Shown: one piece after another, positions 1 through 7,608 of the stretch
Numbering within the stretch: position 1 is the stretch's first letter
Layout: every line of letters starts with the position of its first letter
NCBI GenBank assembly: GCA_023136715.1
Contig: JAGLQT010000178.1
Location: forward strand, 1 to 11,410
Reading direction: 5' to 3'
DNA length: 11,410 nucleotides
Source: Gammaproteobacteria bacterium
Lineage (GTDB): Bacteria; Pseudomonadota; Gammaproteobacteria; SZUA-229
The notes under the pieces: model-generated
What the model saw: only the letters and a program-made list of their open reading frames with translations
Told to the model about the DNA's origin: nothing
Database searches by the model: none
Translations under genes and position numbers: made by a program

Positions 1-989
1 TGAGTAAAGTGTTTCTTGGTGGTGTAACTCGTGGTACTACAAATGGTACTTTGCCAGAAACTGTTTTTGTTATGTTCCAGATGACCTTTGCCATTATTAC
101 TCCTGCTTTGATCGTGGGTGGTTTTGCTGAGCGAATGAAATTTTCATCCATGCTGCTATTCAGTGTGTTGTGGTCAACGCTGGTTTATTTCCCGGTTTGT
201 CACTGGGTATGGGGCGGCGGCTGGCTAAGTCAAATGGGCTTGCTAGATTTCGCTGGTGGTACTGTGGTTCATATTACTGCTGGTGTTGGCGCTATTGTGG
301 CTGCAATGGTGCTGGGTAATCGTAAAGGCTTTCCGGGAACGCCGATGATGCCGCACAACATGACTATGACGGTTACTGGTGCTGGCATGTTGTGGGTAGG
401 CTGGTTTGGTTTTAATGGCGGTAGTGCGGTTGCCGCCAATGGCGATGCAGGTATGGCGATTCTTGTTACGCATATCAGTGCGGCCTGTGGTGCACTGACA
501 TGGTCAGCGATTGAGTGGATTAAATATGGTAAGCCGAGTGCACTGGGTATTGTTACTGGTATGGTGGCAGGTCTGGGTACGATCACACCTGCTTCAGGTT
601 ATGTTGGCCCTGCAGGTGCTTTGTTTATTGGTATCAGTGCCGGTTTTGTCTGCTTTGTGTGTACGGTGTTTATCAAACGCACATTAAAAATTGACGATTC
701 ACTGGATGTTTTTCCAGTACACGGGGTTGGCGGTATTCTTGGTACTTTTCTGGCCGGGATTTTTGTTGCGTCGGAATTTGGTGGTGCAGGTCTGGCAGAG
801 GGTGTAACCATGAGTGAGCAAGTGGGTGTGCAATTGATCGGTATTCTTGCAACGCTGGTTTGGACTGCGGTGATTAGTTACGGCATTCTGAAACTGGTTG
901 ATAAACTTATTGGACTTAGAGTGACTGAGGAAGAAGAAACCGAGGGTCTGGATATTTCACAGCATGAGGAACGTGGCTATATTTTGTAA
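1..989 (+). CDS. amt: Ammonium transporter, Amt family (5' end outside window)
   Basis: Integral inner-membrane channel for ammonium/ammonia uptake. The frame is open from base 3 with no stop, and the family-conserved sequence already runs through the first codons, so the gene begins upstream of the window and the GTG at 9 is not a real start. Visible signatures are FQMTFAIITPALIVGGFAER, the Amt signature DFAGGTVVHI, WVGWFGFNGGS and HGVGGILG. The two pore histidines of the family (H168 and H318 in E. coli AmtB) correspond to codons at 270-272 and 720-722. Several hydrophobic helices are evident. The cytoplasmic tail keeps the conserved GLRV..EEE..GLD...H.E pattern, the part that contacts the PII protein GlnK in known systems. 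A glnK partner might lie upstream, but it is out of view. The family assignment is secure; physiological specificity is inferred from the family. Confidence 0.96.
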   Translation, partial: SKVFLGGVTRGTTNGTLPETVFVMFQMTFAIITPALIVGGFAERMKFSSMLLFSVLWSTLVYFPVCHWVWGGGWLSQMGLLDFAGGTVVHITAGVGAIVAAMVLGNRKGFPGTPMMPHNMTMTVTGAGMLWVGWFGFNGGSAVAANGDAGMAILVTHISAACGALTWSAIEWIKYGKPSALGIVTGMVAGLGTITPASGYVGPAGALFIGISAGFVCFVCTVFIKRTLKIDDSLDVFPVHGVGGILGTFLAGIFVASEFGGAGLAEGVTMSEQVGVQLIGILATLVWTAVISYGILKLVDKLIGLRVTEEEETEGLDISQHEERGYIL

Positions 990-1009
990 ATATCTGGAAG
1001 TTGTACAAT

Positions 1010-1040
1010 AAAAAAGCCGGACATCATGTCCGGCTTTTTT
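1010..1040. terminator. Bidirectional intrinsic terminator between amt and the DUF1631 gene
   Basis: A GC-rich hairpin with stem GCCGGAC/GTCCGGC and loop ATCAT is flanked by six A on the left and six T on the right. It therefore has a U-tract in both directions and can stop transcription of the plus-strand amt gene and of the convergent minus-strand gene ending at 1065. Confidence 0.93.
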
Positions 1041-1064
1041 ATTGGGTGTGTAGAAAGCGGGTGC

Positions 1065-3392
1065 CTAATGAACTTGTTGCAGGTCATTTACCACATGGCT
1101 TAATGCATGGTCAAAAACAGAGTGACCCATAATGACTTTTGATTTTTCATTAGCGAGCTCATCCAGAAAATCACCCAGATTTTTTTCAATGACAACTTCA
1201 CCCTGATAATTTACAAATACCAGTTTTTGGTCTTCTAGAATGACGACGGAAAGTTTGCAGCGACGTTGCGCCCTGTCTTCACCGTTATAAATCTGGAACC
1301 ACATGCCAGGTACAATATTGGAAGGCAGTTGTAATTTTGGTGATTCATCTTCATCAGGTTCTGCCTCGTTGCTTGCAGCTTGATTGATAGAAGCTGTAGT
1401 GTCAGTTTCTTCTTCAGTAGTTTCAGCGGCTTCATCGAAATCAGCTTGATCAATCAGTGATTGATGTATGTCGCTCAGGTGTTGAATGACCCGCTCAATA
1501 TCCTCTTCAGATTGGTTGGTTCTTTGAAGGTAATTACGTGTCGATTCAATTAAGTTGTCTCGATTTTCAACCAGATGATCAAGGTCGTTGATGTTGTTGA
1601 AGGGTTGCACGCTATTGATAATTGATCTGAGCGTATGAACGATGCTCACCCATTCATCATTTTCCTTGCCTTGTTTCAGGTAATGGTTGTACATCATAGT
1701 TGGCCAGCGTTTTAAAACCAGTGCATGTATGGTTTCGGGTAATAGTTTACCGCGAGTCGCTGTGCGTAATGATTTAAGCACGGTACTTCGGGCGTGTTCA
1801 CGGAGTATCTGTCGCTGAGTTTCTTCTTCTTTTTTTAGTGCCTCGGCTTCTCGTTCTTCAAGGAGCTCGTTTAGCGTATCTAACGCGATCTGGAAAGAGT
1901 CAGCCTGCAATTCAAATTCATTGACCAGAGTGGTAACAATCTTGTCGAGGTGAGTATAAATTTCGTCGTTGCGATCAGAAACACCTATACCAATGTGGGC
2001 GATTTTGTCCAGCAATACTCGTGCAGGGTGGTCGTCATAGATAAAGAATTCCTGATCAATCATTGACGCTTTGATAACTGGAATTTGCAGGCGTAGCAAC
2101 AATGTTTTTATAGTATCAGAAATGTTGTCATCATCAATGATGGCATCAAAAATAAGTTCGATGAAATCAATGGTTTTTTCAGCAATGCGATTGATGCCTT
2201 TGGTGACGCCGCCACCAGAAGATTTGGCAATTTCTGAGAGCACCGCCTGTTTAATGGCTTCACTATCATAATGTGCAGCTTCAGCATTACTGAATGCAGG
2301 GTTTTGCTGAACCGCTGAAAGCGCGCTTAAAATTTCCTGATGACCGTAGTGCTGGCCTGTGCTGACAGGGGAAAATTGACTGTTTTCAGCAATTTCTGTG
2401 CTGTCGCCTGTGGCGATAGGCATGAGTGGGGCCCCGCCCAGGTAGCCACCAACAACTTCACTAATCTGGCTGGCTGGCATACCGGCAGAAACATGTTGGT
2501 AGCCGCTGGGGCTGCCAGCTTGTGAGGAGCCGTCACCAGCAGCCTGGGTATTTTGTCCCTGGGCCTGACCTCCTGAAGCGGCGCTGCCTGATTGTGATTC
2601 ACTCGAGTATCCATGACCAGGTGCAGCAGTCATGGCGTAGCCGCCCTGATTCATATCCTGCTCTGGGTTCTCCTGAGCACCTTCACCTGTTTGAGATTGT
2701 TCGCCTACAGTGGAAGGGCGCTTTGGGAAATTTCCAGTGGTCGATTTATTTGCATGGAGTTTAATTTGGGGGAGAATATCGGCATCAATTAATATGTTGT
2801 TGATGGCGTCGTAAGTCTTGCCCAGTTGCAGTGCAACATGATCATTGAAAAATTTGAACAGTATTTTTTTGTTGACTAGATCAAAGTTGCTGCCTAATGC
2901 ATCGTCAAAAGCCTGGAAAATATTACTGGGGTGTAGCGCGTTTTTATAAAAAATATCAGGCGTCTGCAAGGCTAGATGTTCAAGTCTTGCTTCAAGGTGG
3001 GACAAAGGTTCGCGGAATCGTCCGGCAACACTGTCACCCATGCTTTTGATCAGCACCATGTCTTCCATTTCGTCCTGACCAATCAGGCTTAGTTCACCTT
3101 CGTTGTTCTTTTTGGTCTTCTTTTTTTCAGCAACAGTTTCTGCAAAGGGGCGTAGGTAGGGGGTAATGGCATTGATAAAACTGCTAGCGATGCTGTCTTT
3201 AAGTGCACGGGTATCGCGCATGAGCTCAAAATAACGGTTTTGGTCTTTATTGCTATCAGCAGTTTCTGCCATCTCAAACAGGTTTTCATCTATCTTGATG
3301 AACATCTCTGCGATTGATTCTTTGAGATGAGTGGTGAGGTTGTTTTTTACCTCAGTGATCAAATTTCCATATTGACGATTTGCTGATGTCAT
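1065..3392 (-). CDS. DUF1631 family protein
   Basis: A 775-residue protein matching DUF1631 (Pfam family of unknown function, mostly proteobacterial). The N-terminal helical part (about 10-200) has family-like segments: FELMRDTRALKDS at 55-67, GQDEMEDMVLIKSM at 105-118, and NALHPSNIFQAFDDAL at 151-166. Residues 213-345 form a low-complexity linker rich in Gly, Ser, Gln and Ala. The second conserved block (about 380-600) includes LQIPVIKASMIDQEFF..DHPARVLLDKIA at 435-465 and a charged coiled-coil stretch around 505-535. An acidic stretch (650-685) precedes a beta-rich C-terminal domain (690-770) that loosely resembles a PilZ barrel: RxxxR occurs at 707-711, but a clear D/NxSxxG motif is not seen. 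No signal peptide or membrane segment is seen, so it is probably cytoplasmic. It is divergent from a signalling operon. No obvious Shine-Dalgarno sequence precedes the ATG, but family similarity begins within the first dozen residues, which supports this start. The function is unknown; a c-di-GMP link is speculation. Confidence 0.88.
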   Translation of the reverse strand: MTSANRQYGNLITEVKNNLTTHLKESIAEMFIKIDENLFEMAETADSNKDQNRYFELMRDTRALKDSIASSFINAITPYLRPFAETVAEKKKTKKNNEGELSLIGQDEMEDMVLIKSMGDSVAGRFREPLSHLEARLEHLALQTPDIFYKNALHPSNIFQAFDDALGSNFDLVNKKILFKFFNDHVALQLGKTYDAINNILIDADILPQIKLHANKSTTGNFPKRPSTVGEQSQTGEGAQENPEQDMNQGGYAMTAAPGHGYSSESQSGSAASGGQAQGQNTQAAGDGSSQAGSPSGYQHVSAGMPASQISEVVGGYLGGAPLMPIATGDSTEIAENSQFSPVSTGQHYGHQEILSALSAVQQNPAFSNAEAAHYDSEAIKQAVLSEIAKSSGGGVTKGINRIAEKTIDFIELIFDAIIDDDNISDTIKTLLLRLQIPVIKASMIDQEFFIYDDHPARVLLDKIAHIGIGVSDRNDEIYTHLDKIVTTLVNEFELQADSFQIALDTLNELLEEREAEALKKEEETQRQILREHARSTVLKSLRTATRGKLLPETIHALVLKRWPTMMYNHYLKQGKENDEWVSIVHTLRSIINSVQPFNNINDLDHLVENRDNLIESTRNYLQRTNQSEEDIERVIQHLSDIHQSLIDQADFDEAAETTEEETDTTASINQAASNEAEPDEDESPKLQLPSNIVPGMWFQIYNGEDRAQRRCKLSVVILEDQKLVFVNYQGEVVIEKNLGDFLDELANEKSKVIMGHSVFDHALSHVVNDLQQVH

Positions 3393-3729
3393 AGTGATTA
3401 GTAGTTATTATATTTTCAGAGCCGCTATTGGTGAGTCATTATCTGGCTTTATGACAGATGAGATAAGAGGAGATTATAGCGCGTGTAAAATCGAAGTGCC
3501 TAATTTAATGCTAAATACATAATTACAAAGAGGTTTTTTGTTTGTTTACTATACAATGGAGCTGGCGGTGTCGGCAGCATTTATTGATAAATTAAGCATA
3601 TTGTTGCTTATAGCGGCCGAGCAACTATTATCACATGGATACTTGTCTATTCATTGGTCTGGAGTGTGCCATTTTATAGAGCGTGAAAAAAATTCTTTGT
3701 CACTATTGTATTAACCAAGAGTTATTAAA
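3393..3729. other. Divergent intergenic region with no convincing gene
   Basis: These 337 bases separate the minus-strand DUF1631 gene from the plus-strand response-regulator operon and must hold both promoters. On the minus strand a perfect TATAAT (plus-strand ATTATA at 3407-3412) lies about 15 bases before the DUF1631 ATG. No good -35 is seen at normal spacing, and this would give a very short leader. On the plus strand TATACA at 3550-3555 is a possible -10 without a good -35. A weak hairpin GTTGC...GCAAC spans about 3602-3624. An open frame of 52 codons (3556-3714) lies just before the next gene but has no ribosome site and may be chance. No strong operator repeats are seen. Confidence 0.5.
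3407..3412 (-). promoter_or_regulatory. Candidate -10 box for the DUF1631 gene
   Basis: The minus strand reads TATAAT here, identical to the sigma-70 -10 consensus. The predicted transcript start would fall about 8 bases before the ATG at 3392, giving a very short leader without a Shine-Dalgarno. A matching -35 is not evident at 16-18 bases, so this is tentative. Confidence 0.3.
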
Positions 3730-4854
3730 ATGGGCGAGCAGTCTAGCCAAAAACCAGAAATTTTGATCGTTGATGACTCCAAAGTCATTCGTAAAGCCGC
3801 GACAAAAATGTTGGGTGATGGCTATGTTATTCATGAAGCCGTTGACGGGCGTGATGGTTGGCAGCAAATTCAGCAAAATAGTGCTATTTCGGTGGTATTT
3901 AGCGATATGCAGATGCCCGTGATGGATGGCATGGAGCTTTTGAATAGTGTTCGAAGTGCCGATGATGAGCGCATTGCTGGTTTACCCGTGATTATGATTA
4001 CCGGGCAGGGCGATACAGAGGAAACCAAGCGCCAGGTGTTTGAGGCTGGCGCCACGGACTTTATCAGCAAACCGTTTAGCTCCATCGATCTTTTAACGCG
4101 CGCAAAATCTTACGCACAGTTCAATAGCCAGGTTGTTGAGCTTGAGAAGCAAACTGGCCATGATAAACTTACCGGGCTATTTAATGCCAGGAGCCTGGAA
4201 GAGCAGGGTGACAAGGCTTTGTCATTTGCAGCACGTCATGGTGTGAGTATTTCTGCAGTATATCTTGAGATTGATAATTTTCAGGACATATTTTTATCGC
4301 ATGGAAAATCAGTGGCGACGCAAATTATCATTGCCGTGTCCAAGCGTTTTGATGCAGTTCTACGCACCGAAGATGTAGCGGCCAGAATTGGTGTTTCCAA
4401 GTATGCTTTATTGTTACCTTTGACCGGCCATACACATGCCAAGATTGTGGTTGATCGTGTGAGGGAGGCTATCAATAAGTTGGTATTTGATACGGGTAAA
4501 GAAAAAATACGCATTGTATTGGCAGCGGGTATGACATCACCTGAGGTTACAGAAGAAATGCGTTTTGCCGATATTATGCACGAGGCAGAGTCTGCGCTAA
4601 AACGTGCTTTGAGCAAGGTCGGAGAAAAAGTAGCGAGTTATGTTGAAGCACAGCCTGTACAGGAAAAAGAGACGTTAGAGGATGCTGCGGCAAATATTGA
4701 CCAGGATTTGCAGCATGCCTTTAAACTAATTCTTGAAGGTGATTTTTTCAAAATAGAAAGGACGCATTTAAAGCCTTTAGTGGATCGCTTGCTGCTATTC
4801 ATTGAATATGTGGAAAATCAGGATAATCTAACCACTGATAAAGTGTCTGAATAG
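3730..4854 (+). CDS. Response regulator with receiver domain and degenerate GGDEF domain
   Basis: A 374-residue cytoplasmic signalling protein. The receiver domain (about 10-125) is complete: acidic pair D15-D16, phospho-acceptor D59 in FSDMQMPVMDG, T91 in MITGQG, and K114-P115 in SKPF. A GGDEF-type domain follows (about 143-305), opening with the family motif HDKLTGLFNARS. The catalytic loop is destroyed: where active enzymes have GG[D/E]EF it reads G221-V-S-K-Y225, and the upstream D-x-D-x-F region is EIDNFQ. The RxxD inhibitory-site motif is kept (R212-T-E-D215), nine residues before the loop, as in active cyclases. A helical tail (about 320-365) ends the protein. It should not make c-di-GMP but could bind it and respond to phosphorylation; this is inference. 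It heads a four-gene cluster, with the next gene starting 9 bases after its stop. No histidine kinase is encoded in the window. The start has only a weak ribosome site (AAGAG) but is right for the receiver fold. Confidence 0.9.
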   Translation: MGEQSSQKPEILIVDDSKVIRKAATKMLGDGYVIHEAVDGRDGWQQIQQNSAISVVFSDMQMPVMDGMELLNSVRSADDERIAGLPVIMITGQGDTEETKRQVFEAGATDFISKPFSSIDLLTRAKSYAQFNSQVVELEKQTGHDKLTGLFNARSLEEQGDKALSFAARHGVSISAVYLEIDNFQDIFLSHGKSVATQIIIAVSKRFDAVLRTEDVAARIGVSKYALLLPLTGHTHAKIVVDRVREAINKLVFDTGKEKIRIVLAAGMTSPEVTEEMRFADIMHEAESALKRALSKVGEKVASYVEAQPVQEKETLEDAAANIDQDLQHAFKLILEGDFFKIERTHLKPLVDRLLLFIEYVENQDNLTTDKVSE

Positions 4855-4863
4855 GTAAAATAT

Positions 4864-5286
4864 ATGTTATCTGAGCCACATAGTATTTCACCTAAAGAAG
4901 CTTGGCAGATTTGTCAGGAAAATGCACGTGCTCTACTAATAGATGTTCGCTCAAGTATGGAGTATCTTTTTGTCGGGCATGCGGTCGGTTCTATTCATAT
5001 TCCCTGGATTGATGAACCGGACTGGGTGGTTAATCCAAATTTTGTTACCGATATTAGAAAATTAATTTTAGGTGGAATGTCAGGCAGCGCAGATAATGGT
5101 GTGCCCATTATATTGATTTGCCGCAGTGGCAAACGTTCAAAAGAAGCGGGTATGAAATTAATCGAAGCCGATTTTACAGAAGTGTATAACGTAGATGAAG
5201 GTTTTGAAGGTGAGCTGGATGATAACCACCATCGTAGCACCGTTGGTGGTTGGCGATACCATGATCTACCCTGGGAACAATGCTGA
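4864..5286 (+). CDS. Rhodanese-like domain protein (sulfurtransferase)
   Basis: A single-domain rhodanese of 140 residues, probably cytoplasmic, that carries sulfane sulfur as a cysteine persulfide. The N-terminal part has the typical SPKEAWQICQEN..ALLIDVRS segment (9-30), followed by GHAVGSIHIPW (38-48). The active-site loop is C86-R-S-G-K-R, with the catalytic cysteine present and a phosphate/sulfate-type cradle of the CRSGxRS kind. The C-terminal pattern VDEGFEGELD and GWRYHDLPW is usual for this subgroup. It starts 9 bases after the preceding stop, and msrB begins 24 bases after its own stop, so co-transcription is likely. The natural sulfur donor and acceptor cannot be told from sequence. 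Next to msrB, a role in sulfur/redox repair is plausible but inferred. Confidence 0.9.
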   Translation: MLSEPHSISPKEAWQICQENARALLIDVRSSMEYLFVGHAVGSIHIPWIDEPDWVVNPNFVTDIRKLILGGMSGSADNGVPIILICRSGKRSKEAGMKLIEADFTEVYNVDEGFEGELDDNHHRSTVGGWRYHDLPWEQC

Positions 5287-5310
5287 AGGTTTTCTGAAGG
5301 GGTGTAGGTA

Positions 5311-5715
5311 ATGGAAGATGAGAAAATTAAAAAAACAAATGAGCAATGGAAATCTCAGTTAACCGATGAACAATACCGTATAACTCGCGAAGCAGGCACA
5401 GAGCGAGCATTTGCCGGCAAGTATTACAATAACAAAGAAAAAGGAATTTATCATTGCGTCTGCTGTGATGAAGCCTTGTTCAGATCAGAAGAAAAGTATG
5501 ATTCAGGTTCGGGTTGGCCGAGTTTCTGGCAGCCATTAAATGATCAAAAACTAGACGAAATAAAAGATAGTAATCACGGTATGGTCAGAACTGAAGTGCG
5601 TTGTCACGTTTGTGGTGCGCACCTTGGACATGTTTTTGAAGATGGGCCTCAGCCAACGGGATTACGCTATTGTATTAATTCAGAATCGTTGGGTTTTAAT
5701 AAAGATGACAGTTGA
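5311..5715 (+). CDS. msrB: Peptide-methionine (R)-S-oxide reductase MsrB
   Basis: Reduces the R form of methionine sulfoxide in proteins back to methionine, repairing oxidative damage. At 134 residues it is normal length for a stand-alone MsrB, with no signal peptide, so it is cytoplasmic. The structural zinc is held by two CxxC pairs: C49/C52 (CVCC) and C98/C101 (CHVC). The catalytic cysteine is C121 in GLRYCINSESL. The conserved SGSGWPSFWQP and GAHLGHVFEDGP stretches are present. Position 67 is Ser where many MsrBs (SGCGWPSF) carry a second, resolving Cys; an extra Cys at 51 is present. A clear ribosome site (AAGGGG) precedes the ATG. The end overlaps the start of the following gene by 11 bases, which implies translational coupling. 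Confidence 0.96.
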   Translation: MEDEKIKKTNEQWKSQLTDEQYRITREAGTERAFAGKYYNNKEKGIYHCVCCDEALFRSEEKYDSGSGWPSFWQPLNDQKLDEIKDSNHGMVRTEVRCHVCGAHLGHVFEDGPQPTGLRYCINSESLGFNKDDS

Positions 5716-7537
5716 TTTTATTTATAATAACGAAGCGACAATTCGTTTAAGCATATTTCTAAGTGCCTTTATTTTGCTGGCAATCTGGGAATGGAAATGG
5801 CCCAAACGTGCTTTAACACAAAACAAACTCAAACGCTGGTTTAATAATATTGCCCTGATGGTAACCGGTACGCTGGTCGTTCGTGTCGCGGTACCGATGG
5901 CTGCCGTAGGTGCGGCTTATTTCGCAGAGAATCAGCATATAGGTATTGCAAACCATTTTGAGCTGCCTTTGTGGCTAGAAATTGTAGTAGTCTTCGTGGT
6001 GCTGGATCTGGCGATATATTCTCAACACGCCATGTTTCACGTTTTGCCAGTCATGTGGCGTTTTCACCGAGCACATCATTCCGACCTGGATTTTGATATT
6101 ACTACTGGCGTACGCTTTCATCCGGTAGAAATTCTTATTTCTGTATTTATTAAAATATTTCTTATCGTGACATGGGGCGCGCCCGTGCTAGCTGTTATTC
6201 TGTTTGAGATCGTACTCAATTACATGTCGATGTTTACGCATTGCAATATTTGTTTGAACGAAAAAGTGGAGCGTGTACTGCGCTGGTTTATTGTTACACC
6301 GGACATGCATAGAGTGCACCACTCTATCAGGGAGAATGAAACCAACAGTAATTTTGCATTTAATATTTCTGCCTGGGACCGGATTTTCGGAACCTACAGG
6401 GCGGAGCCCGAAGCAGGTCAGCTTGGCATGTCGATAGGCTTGACGTACTTTCGTGAAAAAGAATGGCAAAATTATGGTGGTTTATTGTTGACGCCTTTTT
6501 CGACTAACGTAAAAGGCTATGCGATTAATTATCGCGATACTGTTAATGCCAATGAATTAGCGCAGGCTAAAGAAATTGCTCAGCAACATGAAGAAAAAGC
6601 AAAACTGGCTATAGAGCTGGATGGATATCTACAGGCAATCGGACAGCATGCGCTGGTTTCTGTGACAGATAGTAAGGGCGTTATTATCGAAGCAAACGAT
6701 AAATTTGTTGAAGTCAGTGGTTATAGCCGAGAAGAATTATTAGGCCAGAATCATCGTATTGTGAATTCGGGTCTTCATGATAAAGAATTTTTTGATGGAA
6801 TGTGGTCCACTATTACCAGTGGTGAAAACTGGCATGATGAAGTCTGTGACCGTGCGAAAAATGGAGAACTCTACTGGGTCGACACTACCATTGTTCCGAT
6901 TAAAAGCGCGGACGGGAAAATTGAGCGTTATGTTTCTGTAAGGGTTGATATTAGCAAGCGTAAAAAATATGAATTGGGTATTGAAAAAGTTAATCAGGAT
7001 TTGACTGATGCCAATATTCAACTGGAGGAACTGAGTCGAGTTGATGCACTAACCGGCATTGCTAATCGTCGTTATTTTGATGAGACTCTGGCTACCTACA
7101 TCAGCACGATGAGTCGCACAGATGTACCTCTGACACTGATGCTTTGCGATGTTGATCACTTTAAAAACTACAATGATCTTTATGGGCATCAGGCGGGTGA
7201 TGTCTGTTTGCAGAATGTAGCGAAATCAATTGATCAGAATTTTACCCGTGCAGGCGATGTCGCCGCTCGTTATGGGGGGGAGGAGTTTGCTGTAATATTG
7301 CCCAATGTCGGAGATGTTACGGCTATTATGCTGGCAGAGCGTATGCGGGCGAATGTTGAGGCGTTAAAACTGGAACACGGAGACTCTTCTGTGGCTGATG
7401 TTGTAACAGTTAGTATTGGGGTAGTGACTGGGCAACTGGATAAAAATATGACGATTGCTGAATTTATTGAAAACGCAGACGTTGCGCTTTATCGAGCAAA
7501 AGAAACAGGAAGAAACAGGGTGGAAGTCTCGAAGTAA
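5705..7537 (+). CDS. Membrane fatty acid hydroxylase/sterol desaturase-PAS-GGDEF fusion (putative diguanylate cyclase)
   Basis: A 610-residue fusion protein. Residues 1-230 are a membrane domain of the fatty acid hydroxylase/sterol desaturase superfamily with hydrophobic segments around 13-28, 48-72, 90-105 and 143-178. The di-iron histidine boxes are all present: HAMFH (108-112), HRAHH (121-125), FHP with H139, H179 in FTHCN, and HRVHH (202-206). A charged helical linker (283-308) leads to a PAS domain (about 305-425; ANDKFVEVSGYSREELLGQNHR, ending in DISKRKKYE). The C-terminal GGDEF domain (440-610) looks active: RVDALTGIANRR, CDVDHFKNYND, RYGGEEF at 522-528, and an RxxD inhibitory site R515-A-G-D518. 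The ATG at 5705 overlaps msrB by 11 bases. An upstream in-frame GTG at 5612 would only add sequence shadowing msrB and is rejected. The predicted activity is c-di-GMP synthesis under control of the membrane and PAS domains; whether the hydroxylase part is catalytic or a sensor is unknown. Confidence 0.92.
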   Translation: MTVDFIYNNEATIRLSIFLSAFILLAIWEWKWPKRALTQNKLKRWFNNIALMVTGTLVVRVAVPMAAVGAAYFAENQHIGIANHFELPLWLEIVVVFVVLDLAIYSQHAMFHVLPVMWRFHRAHHSDLDFDITTGVRFHPVEILISVFIKIFLIVTWGAPVLAVILFEIVLNYMSMFTHCNICLNEKVERVLRWFIVTPDMHRVHHSIRENETNSNFAFNISAWDRIFGTYRAEPEAGQLGMSIGLTYFREKEWQNYGGLLLTPFSTNVKGYAINYRDTVNANELAQAKEIAQQHEEKAKLAIELDGYLQAIGQHALVSVTDSKGVIIEANDKFVEVSGYSREELLGQNHRIVNSGLHDKEFFDGMWSTITSGENWHDEVCDRAKNGELYWVDTTIVPIKSADGKIERYVSVRVDISKRKKYELGIEKVNQDLTDANIQLEELSRVDALTGIANRRYFDETLATYISTMSRTDVPLTLMLCDVDHFKNYNDLYGHQAGDVCLQNVAKSIDQNFTRAGDVAARYGGEEFAVILPNVGDVTAIMLAERMRANVEALKLEHGDSSVADVVTVSIGVVTGQLDKNMTIAEFIENADVALYRAKETGRNRVEVSK

Positions 7538-7542
7538 GGCAT

Positions 7543-7577
7543 AAAAAAGGAGCATGGCTTTTCAGGCGCATGCTCCT
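7543..7577. terminator. Terminator between the GGDEF fusion gene and arsM
   Basis: A 9-base-pair stem AGGAGCATG/CATGCTCCT with a 12-base loop. On the left it is flanked by six A, which is a U-tract for the minus-strand arsM transcript. On the plus side the following AATTAGTTTT is a poorer U-tract, so it should act best for arsM and less well for the plus-strand operon. Confidence 0.8.
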
Positions 7578-7608
7578 AATTAGTTTTAGATGTTGTTGAT
7601 TTATCTTA

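Noticed and set aside
2340..2764. Plus-strand and other-frame open frames opposite the DUF1631 linker
   Set aside because: They arise from the low-complexity Gly/Ser/Gln-coding stretch and show no recognisable protein features.
3602..3624. Short inverted repeat GTTGC...GCAAC as a possible operator or riboswitch stem
   Set aside because: Only five base pairs with a 13-base loop and no U-tract; within chance expectation.
5612..5704. Upstream extension of the hydroxylase-PAS-GGDEF gene starting at a GTG inside msrB
   Set aside because: The extension is only the shifted frame of the conserved msrB 3' end. The ATG at 5705 with the usual stop-start overlap is the natural start.
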